Positions 50,519 to 63,221 of a stretch of DNA of 64,000 nt are shown here, piece after piece. Origin of the DNA: Icerya purchasi (taxonomy: Eukaryota > Arthropoda > Insecta > Hemiptera > Monophlebidae); the NCBI GenBank assembly GCA_039619475.1, contig CM077115.1:66780864-66844863 (forward strand), in the 5' to 3' direction. Position numbers and translations under genes: made by a program. The notes below the pieces were generated by a model. That model was not told the DNA's origin. It saw only the letters and a list, made by a program, of their open reading frames with translations, and searched no databases. The first letter of the stretch is position 1. Every line of letters begins with the position of its first letter.

Positions 50519-50731
50519 ATTATATAAGCAATAGACTGACCAGAAAAAAGAGTTAATATATTAAAATTATAACACGGACATGTTTCGAAGACACTGCTCC
50601 ATAATCATGGTGAATCCTTTAACTTTAGTTAGATAAATATTCATCATGATTATGGGGAGCAGTGTCTCCGAAACATTGTTATAATTTTAATATATTCATT
50701 GTTTTTCCCATCAGTGTATTGCTTATATAAC
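50519..50731. repeat. Second palindrome, ~95-bp arms
   Basis: The left arm starts TATATAAGCAATA and the right arm ends TATTGCTTATATA. Within the arms AATATATTAAAATTATAAC and GACACTGCTCC are mirrored, and both arms close on CATGRTGAAT around a loop of about 25 bases. Small indels (ACGGAC only on the left, GG extra on the right) distinguish the arms. There is no coding frame. This is a fold-back MITE-like element unrelated in sequence to the one at 26.8 kb. Confidence 0.9.
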
Positions 50732-51925
50732 TTTTTTTTTTAATAAAATTTACGTTCGCTCGAGATGCGACTTGACATATTATCCAAGTGATTTTTGCGA
50801 AAAGAGACACGCTCGAGAGTACGCGCAAAAAAATTATTCGAAAAAAAAAGCAGCGAGGTTAATGAAAAAAAAGAAAAAAACAAAAACATCGTGGCTATCT
50901 AATGAGCAAAATGATCAATTAATAATTTCTTCTCGAACATCAAATTAAAAAGGAGGAAAAAAAATCAAATATCATACAAACGCCAAAAAAAATAATTTAT
51001 AATCTAATAATACTTGAATTTTTTTTGAAATTGCACGCGGAAGTTCAATTTTTCAGATCCTTCAGCTCAGTTCGGTTATTATTTATTTTGCTCAGTACTA
51101 CTTAGGGGAGATACGCTTAAAATCATATACATTATTTTCATTTACTTTCGGCTAGCGGCTTAATAATGAAGTTTTCCCTTTTTTTGTTTGCCTTCCCTTC
51201 TCCGAATATGTAAATTTTTTTTCAAATTTCTAAACTGTTTTCTAAATTTTTTTCTTTTCGTAGGATATTTAATGCTAGTTCGCAGTTTGTTTTTTGCGGG
51301 TAATAAATTAACTCCAGTAATTTTAATGAATCATACAGACGCACGAGATTTTGTGGTTTTACACTGACACTCTGATATACAAGGCACGCTTCTTTTCGAA
51401 AGGGGCGAAGTGCTGTTTCTTGTGAGTTTTCGAAAGATGAGCTCAATCACCGTGGAAAAAAGAGAAAGATATGTTTGAGAATAAAAAAAAAAAAAAAAAA
51501 AAAACGATAAATATTAACTGGAAAGCACGTTTAGAACGTACAATATAATTATCTTTGCTAAAAAAAAATTTATTAACAAAAATTATGTTTTTAATTCACA
51601 TTTCGAACGATGATTCTTGAGCGCGGGGAAAAATTACGCAAAAGGGTGAAAATCTCAGCCGGGCAATTTCCTAATTAAATGTCTGAGCTGGTTTGAACAA
51701 CACAACGATATCGCTACACTAAATTAATTCACTATTTAAAATTATTCTATCAAAATAAGCTTAACGTTTAACGAAAAAAGTAGTTTTCAACGGAAGCAAA
51801 AAAATTTCGTATAACTTTTTCAAATTAAAAGCTCTAGGTAACGACGCGACAAAGAATACGATAAATAAGCCAAATATATATATCAAATAAATACCATTTT
51901 TTTTTGGGGTTTTCAGTTGTTTTGA

Positions 51926-51975
51926 ATTTTTTTTTTTATGGAGGGCGCTAGCGGCTTTGACCCAAACAATATTTA
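51926..51975 (-). mobile_element. LINE 3' terminus, truncated
   Basis: On the minus strand TTTGGGTCAAAGCCGCTAGC (peptide VWVKAASAL) is followed by an A11 tail. It is a family member of the termini at 47985 and 29776. Upstream sequence is not recognisable as LINE. Confidence 0.6.
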
Positions 51976-52399
51976 ATCTTTTCAATGTATCGAAATCGCC
52001 AAGAGATTGAAAGTCAAAAAGAAATTTTTTAAAGAGTTACAATTGACCAGATTTGCGTGAATGGCTAATTTTAATTTTCTATTTTTTTTCTTTCTGAAAA
52101 CACTAAAAATAAAAATTGTTTGTACAAAAAAAAACAACAAAAAAATAGAAAAGAAAAAAAAAACGAAACAACATTCCATAAGCGTTTGTCAACTGTCACA
52201 AATTGCAAAGCTTAGAAAGCCGCTCTATGAAAAATCCATCAAAATCATATCGCGATACGCTGCATATACGAACGTGCAAATTAAAGTTTATCACGATATC
52301 GAACGAAAAAATTTATCTTATAAAATCTTACAGATGCGTTTACCTGCTTAGCGTGCAACTGCACAAAAAATGTTTCAGCTGGACGGCCGTCATCAATTA

Positions 52400-53110
52400 G
52401 CTATTTAGTATGTGCATCGGAGGATAACACCTTACAGTGATGGCAGTGAAATAGTGTACTATCATCATTACGATGACGACACAGAGACAAGAATAATCAA
52501 TTTACACCATTATGCTGCTGGACAGAGTCGGCGAGGTGATCGCCGACTAGCTCCATCATATCCGGTTTAGCTACGGCAATCGACTCTACAAACACTCGTT
52601 TAATTCCTCTTTCCCGCGTCTATCACACTATCGGAGAGCAGCCGATTATTTATTTACTTTTTTTTTTGTTTTATTTTTTTGTTTTCGGGGTTTTTTTTTT
52701 TTTTTTGTTTTTGTTTCGGTTCCGCCGTCTTGGCTTTAGAACGCGACCGGAAAACACCTGTTCGCCCCCGTCACGCGGCTATTTAACTATTTATTCCGCC
52801 GCAATCACTATCAGTCCTTGTCATGCAGCCGGACTAGTCGAGAGATCGGCTCGTGAAACACGCTTGACGGCCAATCAGCGGCGATTTTATCCGGTCGACT
52901 GGCCAATGAACGAGCAGATATGATGCTTGGGCGGTGGCAGATCCGGCGAGATACTCTGAGAAGACGGTCCAGTGCTGAAGGCCTGGTTTGGGGGAACGTG
53001 TTAGACGGCCGAATCCGCACTCTGCCCCAAACAAGGTGCATTGCCGACAGGGCCGTAGTATTCCCCAAGGCGGCCGAGTATAAAGTTCGCGTAATTCGGT
53101 TCAAAGTTTT
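52400..53110 (+). promoter_or_regulatory. GC/CpG-richer patch with CCAAT boxes
   Basis: A GC-rich island in AT-rich DNA, with few stops on either strand. It contains CGGCCAATCAG (52868-52878), a textbook NF-Y site, a second GGCCAAT at 52901, and TATAAAG at 53079. The spacing from CCAAT to the TATA-like site (about 180 bases) is longer than usual. It may be a promoter or a decayed exon; the 97-codon minus-strand frame at 52811-53104 has no recognised domain. Confidence 0.25.
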
Positions 53111-53164
53111 TCATCGCTGTTTAAAATTTAATAATATATTTATATTTTTTAATTTAATTTAATT

Positions 53165-55012
53165 TAATTTTTTTTTTTTTTTCGTTTATTATTTATTTTC
53201 GATTTATAGATTACGCTAAAGAGTGTAACATCTAGAAATTCGAAAATAATAATCGTCGGTGTCTTTGATAATTACGTACTAGCTAACGACACCGCGTCGC
53301 AACACTCTCGACCGCTAATAAACCCAGGCAATACCAGGTAATTAACGTGAATTATATATTTTTAATGGTTATATGGGGAAACTGGGGCTGGGGGGGGGGG
53401 GACTAAACATCAGGACGTGCCAGTAGTTATAATGCGTACTTTCTTCATGCTAGCTGTTTAATCTTATAAAATTTAGCCGATTAGGTGCTTTCGGCTAAAG
53501 TATTAACCACCGAACTAGGAGGAAATTAGAAAAGTCTTAGGTAGAGAGAGCTATATATTCTTTTAAAAACAAAACACAGAAGGAATTTTTACAATAGTCG
53601 ATAATTAAAATGTTACCCAAATGTGAACCATGAACTGTTTCTGATCGAATCACTTATTGGAAAACGACATTTCGTTAATCCGCTATTGAAAATATATCCG
53701 AAATTTTCATCGCGCTCCTAGCACATAAGCCCCGGAAATAAATTTTTTTCAAAATACTCCTTAAAAATACTTTGACCACCTCGTCGCACAAGCCGGCTAT
53801 ATAATCTAGTGTGTACACTTATTCGTTTTCTCTATCATCGCGCTAATTAATAAAATACAGTTCAGTGCATGGTGTAGAAGTTAAATGTAAGAACGCGGTG
53901 TGTGACAGTTCGGTCAATAGCGTTACGATGCGAGACAATTTTTTTTAGGCTTTTTTTCCCTTCTTATAAGAAATGCACGCAGGCACACACGCACACATAC
54001 ACTGATTGACTTCATGTATAGCGCGATTTTTTTAAACTTCTCCCCGTATTTTAAGCGAAATTTTCGATTAGTTAGAAATAGATAGATTTTTAGCGTTAAG
54101 AAAAAAAAACCAATATTCTACTCTTTCGACAAATTCAACGAAAAAGTCAATTTTAAATTTCGAAAATGAGATCGGTTTTATTTCCTGAATTTCAAAGTAA
54201 TTTCGTTTTGATATCTGTGTGCACGTTAAAATTCGCGTTGTTTTGTGTGCCGTAAACTTAAACGTTGTCGCGAATTTATTTTTAAATTCTTTTTTAAAAT
54301 AATTTTTGAATATCAAAAAAGTGACGTTTAATATAAAACCTTTTTTATAAGTATAGGCGTTTTATTCAATCACCTCGTCACGGGAATACTAGCTGAACTG
54401 TTGTTCCCTTTGTATTTGGAAAAGTCGCCTTTAATTGATCGTGTAATTTTTAAAAGTTATATAAAATCGAAATAAAAACCGTTACAGGATATTGCACTTT
54501 TCTCTCGGCATAGTCCAGAAAGCCGGCAGTATTATTTTAAAAACGTAATTTTATTAATGTAAAAAATTTCTTTCGAAAAGGAACTTTTCTGACACATATA
54601 ACTTTTTCTTCTCCGATAACCTTGCTCGACACTGTCTCTTATAATTGTTTTATGAAATTCTCACTAATTAACCCGAGGTAATGAAAAGGTAATCCATTCC
54701 GATGCCAAAGTTTTTTATCCTTTATTTACATTAACACAGATCCACCAAAAACGTAACTTTACAAATTAAACGCGAGTACATATAGATTGCCAGACTGTTA
54801 AAAAATGTATCGTAGTTGTTGGTAACTCATTCTTAATTAACCAGATAATATCTATTGAAATTCGACATTAATGTATTGAAAATAGAGTTGAGGAACACCT
54901 TTTTATCGCTGATTAACTTTGAAAATTAATATTTATTTGCAACTATCCCCGTAAATTAGTTCGACTCAAATTGTATCTGTTGAATGAAAAAAACGACGCA
55001 GTTATAGAAAAT

Positions 55013-55058
<46 letters not shown>

Positions 55059-56140
55059 TATATTAAATAATTTTACACAATTTTTTGTCTCATTTATTCG
55101 AATAAATTGAAAATAAGCGAGGAAAATAAAATTTTCCGTATTATTTTTATCTTCTCATTTGCACACAAATGCCGTGAAATTCCGTTCGAAATGTTCGTTA
55201 AACTCTCTGAGAAATCGTCTTCTCGAACTAAGTAGTAGGTGGTACAATTGTGAAATGAAAAAAATTTTCTCAACCATTAATCGCATTTCCGGATCGATAA
55301 TGAAGCCTCTTCTTATTGTTCTATTCAAATTCCTTTGAATTCCCGAAAACGATAAATATTTCATAACACCTTTGTCTTCATCCGACTTTTAGACGACTGC
55401 CAAACTCTACGTGCGGAACGTCCGACGTACATTTTGGAAACTGATATCTGAAGTTTCGTACGCGTGTTTAGCCTGAAGCGATGATAATGACATACGTTGC
55501 GAAGCCTCTTTGTCAATGGCTTCGAGGAAAATTTCTATCTAAAACAGCAATATTAATATGTCAGGTTCATCATGAACTTTTACATTCCAATATTTGTGAG
55601 GTGAACAGGTACTATATTCGCTTACGGGTACTTTTCATAATGAACTCCTCCAAAGTGTACGCTGCTGCACCCCCTATGCATTTAATTAGCTTCTAATTTT
55701 TCTAGAAATTTTTAAAAATTTTTAATACTCTGACGTTTTGTAAATATTCATTAATTTCGGTGTACTTTTTGATTCTAATTATATTACTAAAAATGAAAAA
55801 GAACCCTAAATATTTGACTATTTATCGCTTATTTCATTATCGAAAAGTTTTTTTAACATTTTAATAATATTCTTACGTTCTCGGACCTTCGAAAGAGACT
55901 GAACTAAACGTTTTAATTCAAAGCTCACGATTATGTAATATTTACCGAGAGCTTTAATAATTACTAATTGATATATGTACATCCGGCTCCTTTTGGTAAA
56001 TTCACAGAATACTCCGGATAATTCTGAAGATCAGTTTTTAAATCTAAAAAAAAAAAATAAAAAAACAATCTTTATCGAATATATAAATTTTACCAAAATT
56101 TTAAAGCAACACTTTTTTTAGTTCTTTTTTTCTTTTACAT
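53165..56140. other. No recognisable gene; (AT)n at 55014-55052
   Basis: AT-rich sequence with homopolymers, a G12 tract at 53390-53401 and an uninterrupted AT repeat at 55014-55052. No domain or transposon end was seen. Confidence 0.35.
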
Positions 56141-56170
56141 ATATATATAAACTCGGCCACTTTGGCCTCG

Positions 56171-56189
56171 CAAGGGGCTGTGCCCCTTG
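56171..56189. repeat. Perfect 8-bp stem hairpin
   Basis: CAAGGGGC, loop TGT, GCCCCTTG, followed by ACCCCTCC. GC-rich hairpins of this wording occur near ends of invertebrate MITEs. It lies 62 bases before the inverted repeat at 56251. Confidence 0.85.
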
Positions 56190-56250
56190 ACCCCTCCTGC
56201 TTTCATTCCTGTCTCTTTCTCTTCTATACTTTGTATAAAATGATCAAAAT

Positions 56251-56515
56251 TTACAACGTAATTCTTACTGGCATCAACACACACAAAAAATAACATAACC
56301 ACAAAAATCCTATTCTAACATTTACCTTCCGTTATATAAAATTAAGACATTTTTTCGTTACATTTTTCGTTACATATTTCATTACATAAAATTGTGACAT
56401 TTTTTTGGGACATTTTTCTGGGACATTTTTTGGGACATTTTTTGGGACATTTTTTTGGGACATTTTTTTTGGGACATTTTTTCGAATGGGGGGTAGCCTA
56501 AGAATTACGTTGTAA
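56251..56515. mobile_element. Short element with perfect 17-bp inverted ends
   Basis: TTACAACGTAATTCTTA at 56251-56267 and its exact reverse complement at 56499-56515 bound 265 bases. The interior is largely a tandem GGGACATTTTTT array (56388-56487). There is no coding frame. It is probably a MITE or part of one. No target-site duplication is evident. Confidence 0.6.
56388..56487. repeat. (GGGACATTTTTT)n array
   Basis: Six or seven units with a constant GGGACA and a T-run of 6-8 bases (one unit CTGGGACA). Related TTACATTTTTCG units lie just upstream from about 56347. Confidence 0.9.
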
Positions 56516-56518
56516 TTA

Positions 56519-56550
<32 letters not shown>

Positions 56551-57989
56551 TTGTATGTATGTATATAAAAATAAAAAGAATATTGAGTTTTGTAAAAAAT
56601 AAACATATATAAATCGATTAGCATAGACTGGTCGCAGTCGTTTGAAATAACACCTCAGGAAAATTCACTGTAAACGATAAAGGGCATTGCTAATCGTCTG
56701 TGCGTTTAATAATGTTTTTGTTTCATTTTTAATGGAATTCTATGTTCCACTTTTAAAATGTTCTCACATCAGATATAAATGCACATATTGGCGCTAGACT
56801 TCATTTGCCATACAAATTTCGTCCATTTGCGATATGACTAATTCAAGTTTAAACAATTAATTTACCAAGGCTCTCAACGCAATAACGAGCGGCGAAAGAT
56901 ATCGGGGCGACACACGGTTGGCCCGGTAAGTTGTACAATCCATTGCGATGTATTATAGTCTTATGCAAAATAATTTTAAATTATTTAAAAGTACGGCCAA
57001 AGAAAAATTTTTCCGGTTAAATATTTTCTTTTAATGAATTTTATTTAAAACTACCTAAAATTATTTTTATAATTTTAAATCGTTTACAAACAATCTGTGC
57101 GACTGTATTCCACCGTAAATGGCAGAAATTTGTATGAGAGATTTAACGAACCGGTGTGAACATTGTTCTTTTATTATCACCTATAAAACACAAAACAAAA
57201 ATATTGTATATAAATCACTTTATTACACGCTTATTTTAAAAGATTGGACAATAATATTGTTTACTAAGCGCGTCACAAACAATTAACAATTCATTTTACC
57301 GTTTAATCGTTTATAGCAAATTTTGTACAAAAATTATTTCAAAAACAATTATAGCCAGTTTATACTAATTTACTTTCGTCTCCCACAGAGTCCGTCTTTT
57401 ACTTATTTATATATATATATATATGTGTGTGTGTATTATGTATGTATATTTTTGGTTAAAAAAATAACTTGAAAAAAAATGTGTTTATTTTAAAATTTTG
57501 GTATATAATTGAGATAGTTATTTTCCATTTAAAAAATAATTTTTAGGGTTATCTAGAGTATTTTTTGAATTCGTGAAAAATAGTCTGGTGTGTATTGCTA
57601 ACTGGAAAAGAGATTACTGCTCAAAATGGCAAATGGTCTATTTAGTGACCACGCAGTAAGGCAATAGTGATCGATAGTAATAAAAACAGAAAAGCGCCAA
57701 TTTACTGTTAGAAAAATTTTACACTCTGCTAATTAGTACGGGCGAAATTATAGAAGATCCCTTATCAGCGGAATCCCTTAACATATACGAACGAAATTGT
57801 CAATTGAACTTGTAAACTAAGAGATATGGTCTAAAAACAAGCTAGCTAGTCAGAAGGTTCAAGTAGAATAAATGGAAAAAAAAGTAATACCTAGATCTAA
57901 TAACGCCATGATGTAAAGACATCCTAGAAACAAACTAGTCAGAAAGTGTAGTAGACTGACCTAATGGGAAAAAATAATGTATATGTGAA

Positions 57990-58251
57990 ATAAATGACTT
58001 TCTCCATCCTACTATATGGTTGTGAATGTTGGACACTAAACTCAATACTAGGAAAAAAGATCAGCGTTTTTGAGATGTACTGCTACCGCGACATATCCTG
58101 AAAGTACCATGTACTCAAAAAGTGAAGAATATTGAAGTACTTAACAGACTGGGAAAGAATCACTCCTACAAACCATCAAAAAAGTGGAAGCTACAACATC
58201 TGCGACACATCATGAGAGCATCCAGGCATACCATTCTAATAGTGTTGCGAA
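57990..58251 (+). pseudogene. RTE-type LINE ORF2 C-terminus
   Basis: The frame starting near 57999 reads SILLYGCECWTLN, then ISVFEMYCYRDIS, and after a frameshift TQKVKNIEVLNRLGK and KWKLQHLRHIMRAS. This is the well-known tail of RTE-type ORF2 (LLYGCExWTL, AFExWCYRRML, TNxEVLxRIGK, KLQYLGHIMR). One stop and at least one frameshift are present. The fragment ends near 58251. The catalytic core is absent upstream. Confidence 0.85.
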
Positions 58252-58451
58252 TGTAAATGCTGAAAATATATTTTTCAACAAAAGCTATCCAAATGGTGAA
58301 TGCCAAGCCAAAAACAGATAATTTATATAAAACCTGCTTTTAAGAAAAAGATTTCAAAAATATTATTTAGAACAACTGTCCTTTTCTTTTTTTTTTATTA
58401 CTTTATTCTAATTATATGCTCGAGTAATATGTATAACTTCAGGAGTCGGTA

Positions 58452-58722
58452 TTAAAACATGTTTGTTAGGTTGTTGAGACGCAAGAAAGTAAGGACTGAC
58501 CGAACTTGGTCTGAATGATCCGACAAAAGAACCGGCAGAGGTTTATCCCTAGGTTTAGTAAACCTACTGCAATTTTTAAGAATATGTTCACAGTAGATTA
58601 AACTACTACTCCACAAAATGTACATGTGGTGGGTGAGGGAATATCCTCGAAGTTGTGATTATAAAACGCAGACGTATGCCCCAACCGCAATCTAATAGAT
58701 TGCAAAGAATACTTTTCTTGAG
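58452..58722 (-). pseudogene. I/Jockey-type LINE ORF2 C-terminus
   Basis: Minus-strand frames give SIRLRLGHTSAFYNHN near 58700 (the RLRxGHT motif), then PSPTTCTFCGVVV, then after a frameshift YCEHILKNCSRFTKPRD, together the CxxC...HILxxC zinc-knuckle-like tail of RNase H-bearing LINEs, and a C-terminus with SVLTFLRLNNL. It ends at a stop near 58452. It faces the RTE fragment at 57990-58251, so the two tails converge. Confidence 0.8.
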
Positions 58723-59104
58723 AGATGGATCGGAGATCACCAAGATTCAACAGCTAACTCACCGCCACTTAAAGAGGTCGTTGCTGTAACCGAAATCCAC
58801 TCTTCTCTCATGTTCCTATGCAGGTGAGAAATGCATCAGAAGAGGTAATGTTGCTTTAGTCCCCAAATTTACACATTCGTTTTCAAGGTATTCGATCATG
58901 AGACAACACCTCAAAAGGTTTTACCTGCTTCACTGCTCGACAAAGCCTTGTACCGTTATTCTTCTTTTCCATGCTGGCGTACCCGTTCCGACCAATGACC
59001 GGATAGACTGGGGAGAAGTTTTTTTTATTGAGAAAAAAACAATAAAATTCATACCAATGTAAAATTAATTTAAGAACGCAATGTTTAGTTAATAAACGAA
59101 CCAT

Positions 59105-60043
59105 CAGTCATCAACAAAAGATTAAATCTGCGTTACTGCGGGCAATAAAAACAATAAAAGAATGGTAAAACATAACGCAAAAGTAAAACCAAAAAAAAAA
59201 AAAACGATTAAACAGTCCGCTGTTACTAGCAATACAAATTTGCTCTTTCTTGTTGTCAAAGGCAAAAAATATTATCTGTATGTTTTCGAACTACTAAAAT
59301 CTTTTTAAAACTGCTCATCACAACCGTACGTAATCGGCCCTTCATACGTGGTCACCCTTCGGTACGGACAGATAATCAACTGAGAAAACAGTTTACAGTT
59401 TTACAGTGAGGAATGGTGAAACGTCTAAATAAAGAAATCGTTAGATCCATTCTGTTGACTGTTATTTTTCTCAAAATTGATTTTTTTAAATTTTTCGTAA
59501 AAATTAAGGCAGTTACATACTCTTGTATTTGTTGTTGCATCAGAAGGATAAGGGTGTATTTAATAAACAGAGGAATACTATTAATTTAAAATCATTCCGT
59601 AACTTATATAACCTAAAACTATTTTCTTATTCCCCTATGTATACGTATGGTATATTAATAACTACATCATTCGTACGCCGGGAAAATAACAGAAATCCTA
59701 TAACGAAATCTATATAACGCTTTTGCGTCGTTTTATAAGACATTTACTTCATTTTGCGAGGATAGCGTAGTTAATGAAAACTGACAAAAGTCCAGCCTCT
59801 AGCGAATCTGAGGTCTCCCCGCACAGCGAGGTTTAAACGATCGAGTTTTATACATATACGCGAATTAATGGCAGGAAGTAATATGAAAAAAATTTTACGA
59901 AATATATAACTGAAGCTTTAATATAAATTACTACGCAGACATTAAATTGCAGTTTTTTTTAAAAATTACGTTATTTAAAATTTTTCAAATTATTACAAAA
60001 GAACTATAATCTGAAGATCCAATATTGCGAGGTCCAAAGGATC

Positions 60044-60078
<35 letters not shown>

Positions 60079-60435
60079 TTATTTATATATATTTATATAG
60101 ACGTGAAAGTTTACCTTCCCAGGTATTCCAGTTCATTTTCTTTTGATACAAACATTTTTCCGCCCAGCTAAGTATAGCAGCGGAAGAAATTAGTGTGGAT
60201 TTTAGTTTTGTTGTCAATATATTTGCTGATTTATTCGCATCTTTCAGAAACACCGAAAGTGTAAATCTTTTTAAAATGTATTTTTTTACACTGATTTTTT
60301 TTTTAAACCTATTGTAATTATTTTATATCTGATAATTTCGAGTACGCAAAAAAACAACAAAACATATGTACATTCAACTACATTCACTGTGAAAGTACTT
60401 TTAATTTTCTTTTTTAATTATTTTACATTTTATTC

Positions 60436-60489
<54 letters not shown>

Positions 60490-62130
60490 TAGAGTATTAT
60501 TGTTTTTATACGCTTGTCAGTATTTTTATAATTTAATGGAAAATAGAAAGAAGGTGTGTACAATTTACAGAAGCTCGTTATCGTTTCAATGTGTACCTTT
60601 CTGTACTAATCGTAAAAAACGTTTATAATATTCAGAACGAACACATATCACAGATTGAATAGTTTCTTGAAGGTGTAATTTAGATGTTACACTTTTGAAA
60701 ATGAAACTAACATGGAAACAGTTCAGAAAAAAGTCCCTTGGAACAGCACGTTAGTGATGCAGGAATATCTTCATCAAATGGAAATGCTTTAATTTTTTCT
60801 CGCCCGGAAAAAAATGAATTTCCAAAACAAAGTGAAACACCATTCAAAGTATGGAAACAGAGAAGATAGCATATTATCTCTGCAATTAAGCAAATCAGCG
60901 CAGATAGTAAGATATCGCGGTACGGAAAAATAAAAATACGACAACGATTGATATACATCGGTCTAATATAATTCTTCAACTGAAAGAGAGATTAGGCCGG
61001 CAGTAATTTAGTGTTTTTTTTGGTTTTTTTTGACGGGACGAACCGTGGTGGCCGAAACTTGGAAGATGATATACGAAACACACCTAAACCATCATTAAAA
61101 TTCATAATGCGAACAGTCAGATTTCACGATAGCGACTAGAAATAAATAAATAAATAAAAAAAAGGACAAACAACTGAATATCTCTGTAATAGGAAAAGTA
61201 TTTACCAAGTTCAATATAAAACAAATTACTGCCGAAATAGGACAGAAAATATCGCAAATAATTTTTGTATCAGGTAAACCAGCGAAATAGCCGGAAACGA
61301 TCTTAAACAATAAAAGTGTCTACATTTTCTGAATAGGATAATATCGTTTGCAATGAGTGACGATTTCTTCGCAGATGTCATCATTATTATCACCGTCATC
61401 ATTGAACAAAGGAGGAAAATAGTTTTAAAAATCAGACTACCAACTTCGAGATTTATTCAATAAATTTAATAAAAAGCACTAAAATCTATAAAATAATTAC
61501 TCGTTAAAAGATAATACATTTTACAATAAACTCAAAAGGGACATTGTGTGTTAATTCCTAAATAACGTTTATATTTGTTCAAATCGGCAGCTAATCTAAA
61601 TTACAACAATTAAAAAAACACAAACCGCATTAAGTATTTCTGATGTTTTCAACATTTGTCTTATGAAAACGAGCGATCGTGTTATTATAGTCATTTAATA
61701 TGGTTTTTAATTATAGTTGTAATATCTGGTGCCGACTTTAATTAATCATGTTTAAGAGATTAATCATGTCTTTATAAATATTTTTTATTTTTTAGTACAT
61801 TTTTATTCAGCCTTTAGAGTAAATCGTAAAGTTGGAATTTTATTTATTTTTTTTTTGATTTATTTTGTTCACAATTTTTAGTGTAAATATTTTTTAGTGA
61901 AATAATACGAATAGACCAATTTTAAATGTTCATATTTTCCTTAAGGAAAATAATGTTAGTACTACTCAGCCGGTATTTACACTCATCGGTACGCGTATAG
62001 GATCAACACAGGCCGGTCAGTTTCTAATAAAGGATATCATTGAAGTCAGGCTAGACGGTTAAAAGTTAAACGTAGTAAAAGATGGTAATATTACGAACTT
62101 ATAAATGGTGTTGTCGGAGTTTTGAAATTA
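59105..62130. other. No recognisable gene; AT and ATT microsatellites
   Basis: AT-rich DNA with interrupted (AT)n at 60041-60100 and (ATT)n at 60435-60487. A 90-codon minus-strand frame at 60707-60979 and other short frames show no known domain. Confidence 0.35.
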
Positions 62131-62135
62131 ATGTT

Positions 62136-62311
62136 CTTTATTTAAATCTTTATTTGAATCTTTATTTGAATTTTTATTTGAATCTTTATTTGAATCTTTA
62201 TTTGAATCTTTATTTGAATCTTTATTTAAATCTTTATTTGAATCTTTATTTGAATCTTTATTTGAATCTTTATTTGAATCTTTATTTGAATCTTTATTTG
62301 AATCTTTATTT
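62136..62311. repeat. 12-bp minisatellite, ~14.7 copies
   Basis: The unit TTTATTTGAATC repeats at constant phase with three variants (AAATC twice, AATTT once). Because 12 is a multiple of 3, frames stay open: forward NLYL repeats and reverse SNKD repeats. The two open frames over it come from this periodicity. Confidence 0.97.
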
Positions 62312-63221
62312 ATCCGAGTTAATATTAACATCGATAATATTTCAAGTTTTACCCGGGAGGCTATACTAAAAATTAATTTTTTTTCCAATTAACGTATCCG
62401 TAGTAGTACAATATTGCAAGTGTGACAACGGCATTTTGTTACACTACTAAAAATTCCGTTTTAGTGTCTCTCTCTTTTTTTAACATTTATTATTTTAACG
62501 ACTACCAAATATATCTGTGTTCATCGATACTGAACAATGCGCTTTTATGACACCACACCACTGGTCGGTACACCATTAAACAGGAATCATTAAAATCGGT
62601 TCACAATGGCTAAAATGGAACGGAAACAAATACTGAAAAACGTGTAACCTCCTTTTTTGAAGTCGGTAAAAAAAAAAAGAAGCCAAAATTATATAAAAAA
62701 ACGGCGGATCGATTTGTCAAATTTTCGAATAGTTTCGTATTCCTCGTGCAAACACAAATGCCATTTTTATATGTGTACGGAATAGTATAATTTATTTTGA
62801 AATTATTAAATCGGCGCAGTTTTAATGACAAATTTATACGTTCTAGAAGTTATATCTTTTAGAAATTTCGTGACTAAACTCGACAGACAAAAGTTCCAGC
62901 GGGTGTTAAATAAACAGTTAATTAATAATCTTATTTTATTTGGAACAATTTTTGTGTTACTAATTTTTTCTTTTTTTTTTCTTTTTTTTCTTTTGGGAAT
63001 GAATTATTTTTTCATTTCACCTCACCGCATTATAAAATTATTTCAGGTAATACAATTCCGCCAAGTGCTTGGGCAGATTTTCATACGCACGTAATTTTTG
63101 TGCTTATTTATATTTTTCATTAAATCAAATTATAAGCTGCATACATTTAAGGTTTTATCTTTCTTGTTCGTCAAACGACAGAACTGGTAAGCTGTTTACT
63201 TTCTATTTTGAAACAAATATC

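Noticed and set aside
52811..53104. 97-codon minus-strand ORF
   Set aside because: Overlaps three other frames in a GC-rich patch; no domain. The composition explains the openness.
60707..60979. 90-codon minus-strand ORF
   Set aside because: No recognisable domain; the plus strand is equally coding-like over part of it.
62128..62388. Repeat protein with SNKD or NLYL motifs
   Set aside because: It is a by-product of a 12-bp minisatellite; flanking codons show no domain.
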